From: an uncultured Alphaproteobacteria bacterium
GTDB taxonomy: Bacteria > Pseudomonadota > Alphaproteobacteria > Rickettsiales > UBA1997
Assembly: GCA_903927415.1 (NCBI GenBank)
Contig: CAIYMZ010000131.1
Coordinates: forward strand, 1-17,959
Length of the DNA: 17,959 bases
Reading direction: 5' to 3'
The translations under genes and the position numbers were made by a program. Each line of letters opens with the position of its first letter. Within the stretch, counting starts at the first letter, position 1. The notes under the pieces are model-generated. The model had not been told where the DNA came from and made no database searches. It saw nothing but the letters and a program-made list of their open reading frames with translations. This document shows positions 11,581-17,959 of the stretch, in pieces.

Positions 11581-13692
11581 ATGAAAAATTTCTCTCCCTT
11601 TTTGTTTTTGTCGTTGAGCCTTATTCTTAGCGCTTCTACAGCCTTCTCCAAAGATGTTTGGAAATATGAAATCACCGCAAAAAAACTTGATAAATCGCGC
11701 AATAATCTTTCGCCAAAAACTGGTGGAAGCGCTTATTCATTTAGTCAAGAAGGTATAAATAATTTGCCACAAGGACAAACAACCCCGCTGAGTCAAGTGC
11801 TGATGCGCGCTCCTGGGGTTACGCAAAATTCTTTCGGACAAATTCACATCCGCGGTGATCACTCGAATGTGCAGTATCGCATCAATGATGTCATGATTCC
11901 GCAGGGTATTAGTGGTTTTGGAAATGGCTTCGACACACATTTTGCGGAGTCGGTTGATTTGTTGCGTGGCGTGCTTCCGGCGCAATATGGCTATCGCACT
12001 GCTGGCGTGATTGACATCAAAACTAAAAGTGGAATGTTCACCAAAGGTGAAGGTGGAAAATTTGAGAAAGGCGGAAGGTCAGAAGTTTCTGCTGGGGGCA
12101 ATAACAGCATCGGTTACAACCAGCAAATAAGCGGTTTCAAAGATAGTTTTAGTTATTATTTAAATGCAACTTATCTGCAAAATAATCGCGGAATTGAATC
12201 TCCAACTTCTGGTCGAAATTCAATTCACAACGACACTGCACAAGATAAATTATTCGGTTATTTTTCTTATCTGATCGACGTCAAAAAAAGATTGAGCGTG
12301 ATTCTTGCAAATTCGACAAACCGCTTCCAAGTGCCAAATAATCTGGATCAAGAGGCTATTCACCAACTTTCAGGTTCGGGTGGAATTTCCTCCGACAAGT
12401 TGAATGAAAAACAAAAAGAGGAAAATCGTTATTTAATTTTGGCGCTACAGGGAGTAAGTGAAAGCGATGTTGATTACCAAATTTCTTTTTTCTCGCGTCA
12501 AAGTAAAAATATTTTTAGATCGGATTTTGTTGGAGATTTGACTTACAGTGGCATCGCCTCCGACATAGACAGAGCAAGCCTTGCCAATGGTTTGCAAAGT
12601 GATTTTAGTTACGAGCTGAATGAAAAAAATATTTTGCGATCTGGGTTTTTTTTGAGTGATGAAAGAGTTGCCAGCGACAAAAGCAGCGCGGTTTTTGCTG
12701 ATGCTAACGAAGACGGAATTCAAGATTCTACAACCCCTTTTCGCATCACCGACAATAGCAAACAAAGCACGCAACTCTACGGAATTTATTTGCAAGATGA
12801 GTTTAAACCGTTGGAAAAATTGACTTTAAATTTCGGTGCTAGATTTGATATTTTGCAATCTGTTACCGATGAGAAACAGCTCAGTCCAAGGTTCGGCGCG
12901 GTTTATGATATTTCATCCGATACCAAAATTCATGGCGGATTTGCGCGTTATTTTTCGCCAGCCAAAGCAGAAACTTTGTCAAATTCTTTGATTGAAAAAT
13001 ATGTTGGAACGACAGCTGCTCCGGCAAATTTGCAGAATGGAAAAGTTAGGGCGGAGCGTAGCAATTACTACGATCTGGGCGTTTCGCACAAGTTAACTTC
13101 CAGCGTGCATTTGAGTTTAGATTCCTACTACAAAGAGAGTAAAAATTTGCTCGACGAAGGACAGTTCGGAAACGCTTTGATTTACAGTCCCTTCAATTTT
13201 CAGCGTGGAAAAACTTACGGCGTTGAGTTTGGCGCGGATTACAAAAAAGATAATTTTTCGGCATTTTTTAATTTTGCGGCGCAAAAATCTCGGGCAAAAA
13301 ATATTATTTCTTCGCAATATTTGATTGATGGTGATGATTTTTCTGCTGCTGCAAAAAAATATATTCACCTTGATCACGACCAGTCCTACAGCGCTTCCAC
13401 AGGTGTTTCATATTTATTTTATGGCACAAATTACGCTGTTGATGCATTTTATGGATCGGGTTTGCGTCGAGGAGTGGCAAGCTCTGAGCGCATGCCATCT
13501 TACATTCAAACCAATGTAAGCATTGCACGAGATGTTGATTTTTTGTTGACAGGAAAAGTTAATCTTCGTCTTGCAGCATTGAATATTTTCGACAATGTCT
13601 ACCAGCTGCATGACGGCTCTGGAGTTGGTGTCAAAGCTTCTCAATATGGTCCAAGACGCACGTTTTTTTTAATCGCCAGTAAATCATTTTAA
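11581..13692 (+). CDS. TonB-dependent outer-membrane receptor
   Basis: Energised uptake channel in the outer membrane. The 703-residue protein has a signal peptide cleaved near Ser23 (TAFS-KDVW) and a possible TonB box around YEITAKKL (29-36). The plug domain spans about 48-150 and has PLSQVLMRAPGV (69-80), IHIRGDHSNVQYRINDV (88-104) and VDLLRGVLPAQYGYRTAGVIDIKTKSG (125-151). The remaining 550 residues form the beta barrel, ending YGPRRTFFLIASKSF with a terminal Phe as required for BAM assembly. The plug type is one I associate with DUF2946/ExbB/ExbD/TonB/ZnuA-like clusters. The ligand is unknown; the neighbours suggest a metal or metal chelate. exbB starts 7 bases after the stop. Confidence 0.93.
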   Translation: MKNFSPFLFLSLSLILSASTAFSKDVWKYEITAKKLDKSRNNLSPKTGGSAYSFSQEGINNLPQGQTTPLSQVLMRAPGVTQNSFGQIHIRGDHSNVQYRINDVMIPQGISGFGNGFDTHFAESVDLLRGVLPAQYGYRTAGVIDIKTKSGMFTKGEGGKFEKGGRSEVSAGGNNSIGYNQQISGFKDSFSYYLNATYLQNNRGIESPTSGRNSIHNDTAQDKLFGYFSYLIDVKKRLSVILANSTNRFQVPNNLDQEAIHQLSGSGGISSDKLNEKQKEENRYLILALQGVSESDVDYQISFFSRQSKNIFRSDFVGDLTYSGIASDIDRASLANGLQSDFSYELNEKNILRSGFFLSDERVASDKSSAVFADANEDGIQDSTTPFRITDNSKQSTQLYGIYLQDEFKPLEKLTLNFGARFDILQSVTDEKQLSPRFGAVYDISSDTKIHGGFARYFSPAKAETLSNSLIEKYVGTTAAPANLQNGKVRAERSNYYDLGVSHKLTSSVHLSLDSYYKESKNLLDEGQFGNALIYSPFNFQRGKTYGVEFGADYKKDNFSAFFNFAAQKSRAKNIISSQYLIDGDDFSAAAKKYIHLDHDQSYSASTGVSYLFYGTNYAVDAFYGSGLRRGVASSERMPSYIQTNVSIARDVDFLLTGKVNLRLAALNIFDNVYQLHDGSGVGVKASQYGPRRTFFLIASKSF

Positions 13693-13699
13693 AAATTTT

Positions 13700-14326
13700 A
13701 TGTTCATCATCTCAGAAATTTTCAGCGCCATAAAATTAGGTGGAGTCATGATGATTCCACTTTCCATTTTATGCATTTTCGCAATCGCTTTAATCATCGA
13801 TAAAATTTTATTTTATAAAAAATTTCTACAGCTTCCGCAGAGTTTGCTGCTTTTGGTTGAAACTTACGGATTCAGCTGGGACATGCCAGAAACGCAATTA
13901 AAAAATTTGCCGGTGGAAAATTCTTACCGCAAATTTTTCACCGTGATTTTGCAAAATAAAAAAAGACCAGCTTGGTGGATTGAGTCGCGCGCAAATGATG
14001 AAGCGAAATTAATCGAAAAAAAATTGGCGAGCGGATTGTGGATTTTGGAAACTGTCATCACTGCCGCACCGCTGCTGGGACTGCTTGGAACCATTGTTGG
14101 GATGATGACTTCTTTCAAACTTATCGGTGAAAATTCTTTGGTTAATCCGGTTGGAATAACTGGTGGAGTCGCTGAGGCATTGATCGCAACTGGCTTTGGT
14201 TTATTTATTGCAATTTTTTCTTTGTTTGCTTTCAACTATTTTTCGCGGCGACAAGATCAGGTGTTGGATGAGTTGGAGCGGCTTGGGACTAGGGTTGTTG
14301 ATCATATCAAATTGGATCAGCAATGA
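13700..14326 (+). CDS. exbB: ExbB-type proton channel subunit
   Basis: Inner-membrane subunit of the ExbB-ExbD complex, which uses the proton gradient to drive TonB. The 208-residue protein has three membrane segments (about 14-36, 113-138, 155-178). The MotA/TolQ/ExbB core is LETVITAAPLLGLLGTIVGMMTSF (116-139), followed by GGVAEALIATGFGLFIAI (155-172). The N-terminus begins directly with the first helix region, as in the shorter ExbB/TolQ forms. Position between a TonB receptor gene and exbD/tonB makes ExbB more likely than TolQ. The last codon and stop overlap exbD as ATGA (14323-14326). Confidence 0.93.
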   Translation: MFIISEIFSAIKLGGVMMIPLSILCIFAIALIIDKILFYKKFLQLPQSLLLLVETYGFSWDMPETQLKNLPVENSYRKFFTVILQNKKRPAWWIESRANDEAKLIEKKLASGLWILETVITAAPLLGLLGTIVGMMTSFKLIGENSLVNPVGITGGVAEALIATGFGLFIAIFSLFAFNYFSRRQDQVLDELERLGTRVVDHIKLDQQ

Positions 14327-14724
14327 AATTACGGCGCTTAAAAAAATCAAAAAAAGGTCGTATCGAAATTATTCCGATGATTGATGTGATGTTTTTTTTG
14401 CTTGCGACTTTCATGTTGGCGTCGCTTTCGATGCAGCGTTTGAATGGCTTGGCCGTTGATTTGACGCGAGGTGCGGCAAATCAAGTTAATGTTGAAAATC
14501 AAATCACTTTGAGCATCACTCACGATAATTTAATTTTTTTGAACAAAGAGCCAATTCTGTTGAGCGAGCTTAAATCAAGGTTGCAAAGCATGTTACGGGG
14601 GGCAGATAAAACTGTGATTATCACTTCGGACAAGCATGCATTTCAAGGCGTGGTGATGCAGTCAATGCTTGCGGCGCGTGAGGCCGGAGCTGAACATTTT
14701 TCAATTATTGCGCGCAAAGAATGA
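14323..14724 (+). CDS. exbD: ExbD-type biopolymer transport protein
   Basis: Inner-membrane partner of ExbB. The 133-residue protein has a basic cytoplasmic N-terminus (MKLRRLKKSKKGR), a single helix (about 17-37) with the proton-carrying Asp21 in IPMIDVMFFLLATFM, and a periplasmic domain (about 45-133) ending in the usual mixed fold (KTVIITSDKHAFQGVVMQSMLAAREAGAEHFSIIAR). The length and the Asp match ExbD/TolR. It overlaps exbB and the tonB-like gene by 4 bases each, giving a fixed translational chain. Confidence 0.93.
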   Translation: MKLRRLKKSKKGRIEIIPMIDVMFFLLATFMLASLSMQRLNGLAVDLTRGAANQVNVENQITLSITHDNLIFLNKEPILLSELKSRLQSMLRGADKTVIITSDKHAFQGVVMQSMLAAREAGAEHFSIIARKE

Positions 14725-15218
14725 GATTTCCTTTTGTCAGTTTTTTAGCCGCATTTTTGATTTGGATTTTTTTGATCGTAATTTTTTCTGGCGTAATTTT
14801 TACGAAATCAGATATTTTACCAATATCTCTGACAATAGATGCTGCAATGGTTGGCGAGATGGAGAAGGAAAAAAAATCTGCGGAAAATTTTTCAACAGAA
14901 AAAGGTGATAGGAAAAAAATCGAAGAAAAATTTAGTGCAGAAAAAAATCAAAATGCTGTGCAAAAAAAAGTGACTCCACTTTTCGCGCCTCTGCCAAAAA
15001 TTCCTGATGATTTGCGTAACGAAACTTTTGCTAGCGAAGCAATTGCTCGCTTCCACATTGCTCCTGATGGCTCAGTAACCAATGTTGAATTAATTAAACA
15101 TTGTTCAAATCCGAGATTGAATCAGCTGCTTTTACGGAGTTTGCGAAATTGGAAATTCGTTTCTAATTCACAAAGCTACACCCAAGAAATTCGTGTAAAT
15201 TTTGAGGTCGAAGAATGA
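14721..15218 (+). CDS. tonB: Short TonB-like energy transducer
   Basis: Links the ExbBD motor to the outer-membrane receptor. The 165-residue protein has an N-terminal membrane anchor (about 7-27), a charged linker (47-83) and a TonB C-terminal domain (about 94-165). The C-terminal domain includes ARFHIAPDGSVTNVELIKHC and LRSLRNWKF, the conserved end of the fold. It is shorter than classical TonB, and the linker is Glu/Lys/Ser-rich rather than Pro-rich, so its span across the periplasm is limited. The ATGA overlap with exbD (14721-14724) fixes the start; the stop overlaps the next start (15215-15218). Confidence 0.85.
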   Translation: MRFPFVSFLAAFLIWIFLIVIFSGVIFTKSDILPISLTIDAAMVGEMEKEKKSAENFSTEKGDRKKIEEKFSAEKNQNAVQKKVTPLFAPLPKIPDDLRNETFASEAIARFHIAPDGSVTNVELIKHCSNPRLNQLLLRSLRNWKFVSNSQSYTQEIRVNFEVEE

Positions 15219-16171
15219 AAAAAATATTTTTGGTTTTTGGATTATTTTTATTGGCAAAAACTGCTGAAGCGAAAATTACCATTCTTGCATGCGAGCCTGA
15301 ATGGGCTAGTTTGGCGCAAGAAATTGTCAAAAATAAAGCTGAGATAAAAATTGCGACTAGCGCTGATCAAGATCCTCGCAATATTGAGGTAAAAACAGTT
15401 TTGGCGACAATGGCCAGAAACGCCGATTTACTTTTTTGCTCTGGAGGTGATTTGGAGTCAAAGTGGTTTCCAACTCTGATTGCACGCAGCTACAATATGA
15501 AAATAATGTCCAACGAAAGTAACGTCTTGCTTGCCCTGGATTATGTTGAAAAACCAAAATTTTCTGAAAAAGAAAATGCTGATAAAGTTAATAAAGATAG
15601 GGCTGCAAAGAGTAATGCTCGAGTGCATTTAAATCCTCACAATATTACAAAAATTGCTGCTGAATTTACGCGGCGCATAAAATTAATCGACGCGGTTAAT
15701 GCTAATTTTTATCAAAAATCTTTTGACGATTTTTCTAAAAAATGGAATGAGGCCATAAAAAAATGGGAGGAAAAGGCTGCGTTTTTAAGAGGGGTGACAT
15801 TTGTTGCGGAAGATGATTCGTGGGATTTTTTAGCTAATTGGCTTGGTCTAAAAATTATTACTTTGGTTGATGTTCAAACCGGCGCAAAGCCAAACGTAGT
15901 AAGCCTCCACAATGTTGTTAATCTTTTAAAAAAGAATCCTGCCGAAGCAATAATTTTTGCCAGATTTGAAAATAAAAAAAATCTACTTTGGTTACGTGAC
16001 AAAACAAAAATCAGGATGATTTTGTTGCCTTTTACTGTTGGTGGTGCAGCCAATAGCGGCGATCTTTTTCAGCTTTTTGAAACTACAATTAGCTCTTTAT
16101 CGACCGATTGCTCGAGTGGCACTTGCAAAAGTCTTTCTGTCCAAAAACAAACTGATTCCAATCAAAAATAA
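15215..16171 (+). CDS. ZnuA-like periplasmic metal-binding protein with altered metal site
   Basis: The 318-residue protein has a signal peptide cleaved after Ala19 (AEA-KITIL). It follows the ZnuA/COG0803 fold order: CEPEWASLAQEI (26-37), QDPRNIE (52-58), ARNADLLFCSGGDLESKW (67-84), NARVHLNP (134-141), EDDSWDFLANWLGL (199-212), and PFTVGG...GDLFQLFE. Where relatives have zinc-binding His in DPH, NPHVHLDP and the xHxSF loop, I read Arg55, Arg136 and Asp200. His138 and an acidic residue late in the protein remain. The C-terminus carries DCSSGTC, a possible disulphide or metal loop. There is no ABC permease or ATPase nearby; instead it is coupled by ATGA to tonB. Its 3' end overlaps convergent dsbB by 75 bases. 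Confidence 0.85.
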   Translation: MKKIFLVFGLFLLAKTAEAKITILACEPEWASLAQEIVKNKAEIKIATSADQDPRNIEVKTVLATMARNADLLFCSGGDLESKWFPTLIARSYNMKIMSNESNVLLALDYVEKPKFSEKENADKVNKDRAAKSNARVHLNPHNITKIAAEFTRRIKLIDAVNANFYQKSFDDFSKKWNEAIKKWEEKAAFLRGVTFVAEDDSWDFLANWLGLKIITLVDVQTGAKPNVVSLHNVVNLLKKNPAEAIIFARFENKKNLLWLRDKTKIRMILLPFTVGGAANSGDLFQLFETTISSLSTDCSSGTCKSLSVQKQTDSNQK

Positions 16172-16615
16172 GCAGTAAGCTAGGTTCCATGCTGTCATCG
16201 AGAGTCCTAGAAATACAAAGCTCGGCTCGTCACATCTGATCGCCTTTGTTTTTGCTAAAGCGATCCTCAAATCTTCCAAATCTTCAAAATCATTTAAATT
16301 TTCTGATGAGCAGATTGTTGGGCCTTTAAAAATTTTTTTCTCGACTCCAACGTGATAAGTTGCGATGCCGGCATTGATTAACAGAAAAAAAATACAGAAA
16401 AAAAATGCGATTTTTTGTGATCGTTCTGACTGGAAAAATAGGAGTGTTAAGGAGACGAGAGCAATGATGGCAAAAAATGGTTTGCGCTGATAAAGGCAGA
16501 GAATGCAAGGCTGATAGTCGAATCCAAATTGTGCAATATAAGCAAAAACCAGAGCAACAGCTGAATAAAAAACCAAAAGAATCAGCAAATGTTTTTTGGT
16601 AATTTCGATGTTCAT
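16097..16615 (-). CDS. dsbB: DsbB-family disulfide bond formation protein
   Basis: Four-helix inner-membrane protein that reoxidises DsbA and passes electrons to quinone. The 172-residue protein has the first redox pair Cys37/Cys40 in QPCILCLYQRKPF and the second pair Cys102/Cys128 in the periplasmic loop (TICSSENLNDFED...IRCDEPSFVFLGLSMTAWNL). The sequence around both pairs, including the Arg44 quinone-site residue, matches the alphaproteobacterial DsbB/DsbI type. The start ATG (16613-16615) overlaps the pgi stop as ATGA. It converges with the ZnuA-like gene with a 75-base 3' overlap. Confidence 0.93.
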   Translation of the reverse strand: MNIEITKKHLLILLVFYSAVALVFAYIAQFGFDYQPCILCLYQRKPFFAIIALVSLTLLFFQSERSQKIAFFFCIFFLLINAGIATYHVGVEKKIFKGPTICSSENLNDFEDLEDLRIALAKTKAIRCDEPSFVFLGLSMTAWNLAYCLFLIGISLFLDRKTFASATRAIGR

Positions 16616-17832
16616 TTACTCAAAATTTTTTTTGCTAAATCCTTGCGTAACTCAACGGCTGGTTGGTCAAAAGGATTTATGCCTTTAGTGTAGGCAATTA
16701 AAATTGTTTCCAAAAACATCTGCATCATCAATCCCCCCAAAACTTCTTCATCTAGATTTTCAATTTCAATAATTCTGATCGGCAATTTTTTTTTGCTTAA
16801 AACTTCTATCGTCGTGATCTGCTCAACCGCAACGATTTCACTAAGTTTTTTGCCGCCAAATAAAGTTGGGCAAGAAGGCAAATCTTTGATCGAAAAATCG
16901 TGCTGATGGTTTTTGGCAGTGATGAAAGTGAAAAATTTATCTTTTGGACCATCGAGATAAAGTTGAAGCTGACTGTGTTGGTCGATTGTTCCCATTGAGT
17001 TGATCGGGGTTGGGCCGAAATTATTTTTTCCGAGAGATTCAGCCCAAAGTTGACGATACCAGTCGGTAAAATTTTTTAAATTATCAACGTATGGCATTAT
17101 GACGTTATTGGTGAAGCCTTGCTGGTAAAGGGATAGCTGAGTCGCGCAGGAATTTTGAATCTCATTTTTATTCAAAAAATCTATAAGAATTTTTTTCGCG
17201 CCATTGCGAATTTTTTTAGCATCAAGTCCAGCGAGTATTGCTGGCACTAGTCCAACAATGGAGAAGCAAGAATATCTGCCACCGATTTTATCTGAATGGG
17301 CAGTGATTTTTGCACCAATTTTTTTGGCGATTTTGGCAAGAGAATTTTTCTCTGATTCGGTGATGAATAAAAATTGTTTGGCAAAATTTTTAATTTTTAA
17401 TCCTCGCAGTTTATTCAGAATTATCAGGGTTTGGCAGATGGTTTCAATTGTTTCGCCGGACTTACTTATCACTAAAAAAAATGTGTTTTTTAAATCAATT
17501 TTGTCCAAGCAGTTCTTCACTGTTGTCGGATCAATTGACTCGAGAAATTCTAATTTATGTTGAAATTTTAGCGCACTTAAAGTTTTGCCACCAAGACTTG
17601 ATCCTCCAACTCCTAGGATCAAAATTTTTTTATAAACAGAAATTTTTTCTGAAATTTCTTCGAACTGTTTCAAATCTTCTGTTGAAAAAATGATGTCAAT
17701 TGCTGCGAGTTTTGAAGATTTAATTTGATCACGCAAAGTGGTGGAAAATTTTTCGCAAATTTTTTGAAATTTTTTAAGATTTTGTGGCGCAGGAGTATTT
17801 TTAAAATGCTGTGAATAGAGGATTTTAGCCAT
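16612..17832 (-). CDS. pgi: Glucose-6-phosphate isomerase, short form
   Basis: Interconverts glucose-6-phosphate and fructose-6-phosphate (two SIS sugar-isomerase domains, cytoplasm). The 406-residue protein has LGVGGSSLGGKTL and ISKSGETIET in the sugar-phosphate site, signature 1 (DKIGGRYSCFSIVGL), and catalytic Glu in WAESLGK. His is in DQHSQLQLY, and signature 2 is GINPFDQPAVELRK, with catalytic Lys397. It is well below the roughly 540 residues of proteobacterial Pgi and resembles the compact forms, but all catalytic blocks are present. ATG 17832 gives MAKILYSQHF. With gpmI and the SemiSWEET it points to working sugar metabolism. dsbB is translationally coupled downstream. Confidence 0.94.
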   Translation of the reverse strand: MAKILYSQHFKNTPAPQNLKKFQKICEKFSTTLRDQIKSSKLAAIDIIFSTEDLKQFEEISEKISVYKKILILGVGGSSLGGKTLSALKFQHKLEFLESIDPTTVKNCLDKIDLKNTFFLVISKSGETIETICQTLIILNKLRGLKIKNFAKQFLFITESEKNSLAKIAKKIGAKITAHSDKIGGRYSCFSIVGLVPAILAGLDAKKIRNGAKKILIDFLNKNEIQNSCATQLSLYQQGFTNNVIMPYVDNLKNFTDWYRQLWAESLGKNNFGPTPINSMGTIDQHSQLQLYLDGPKDKFFTFITAKNHQHDFSIKDLPSCPTLFGGKKLSEIVAVEQITTIEVLSKKKLPIRIIEIENLDEEVLGGLMMQMFLETILIAYTKGINPFDQPAVELRKDLAKKILSK

Positions 17833-17959
17833 TGCAGAGGGTGAGTTGATTAGTTTATAACTTATCTAAAATTTTGGAATTATGAAGGTGAAGAGCTTGT
17901 AAAGTTGAAAGCGGTTTCTAGATTGCCGCATTCTCATTTAAACCCAGATCCGTCATTAG
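17833..17959. other. Upstream region of pgi and window edge
   Basis: There is no complete gene here. On the minus strand the frame ending in TAG near 17918 reads ...LMTDLGLNENAAI and could be the C-terminus of an upstream gene. On the plus strand the frame giving LKFWNYEGEELVKLKAVSRLPHSH is open to the edge but lacks an ATG. I cannot decide between them. A pgi promoter probably lies in 17840-17900, but no boxes are convincing. Confidence 0.3.

Noticed and set aside
13304..13644. Minus-strand frames opposite the TonB receptor
   Set aside because: They are shadows of a well-supported beta-barrel coding sequence with no recognisable domain.

Overview
The window looks like a chromosomal segment of an AT-rich alphaproteobacterium. 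The clearest pointers are the short ProS form without the large editing insertion, the MlaE permease, an orphan CcmA-type ATPase, and palindromic repeats inserted in frame into housekeeping genes, a habit best known from Rickettsiales. A predicted CE-clan cysteine protease also suggests a host-associated (Rickettsiales- or Holosporales-like) lineage. That placement is inference. Functional pgi and gpmI argue against Rickettsia itself, which lacks glycolysis.

Left part (1-7810). Minus-strand genes gpmI, a CE-clan protease-like gene and lepB lie in that transcription order. They are followed to the right by a repeat-filled gap (3497-3822), a plus-strand SemiSWEET-type sugar transporter, and a minus-strand cluster: carboxylesterase, then a YhcG/DUF1016 PDDEXK nuclease, then proS. 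Divergent from the esterase is ccmA, which ends in a terminator hairpin shared with rlmJ. All palindromic repeats I could see are in this part. Several repeat families occur, and two elements are translated in frame inside gpmI and proS. Two inverted copies of another family bracket the gpmI/CE-protease pair.

Middle part (7802-11110). A minus-strand run reads mlaE, pstS-like, a YidX-like lipoprotein, then rlmJ, with gaps of only a few bases and mlaE and pstS nearly touching. It mixes envelope lipid transport, phosphate binding and rRNA methylation.

Right part (11153-16171). A tightly packed plus-strand operon holds a small DUF2946-like membrane protein, a TonB-dependent receptor, exbB, exbD, a short tonB and a periplasmic ZnuA-like binding protein. 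Most junctions are 4-base ATGA overlaps. Together these form a self-contained outer-membrane uptake system with its own energising complex, probably for a metal or metal chelate. The binding protein appears to have lost the histidines that normally hold zinc. A 13-bp hairpin sits directly before the receptor start codon.

The right end holds minus-strand pgi and dsbB, coupled by ATGA, running convergently into the binding-protein gene. The last 127 bases upstream of pgi hold no complete gene.
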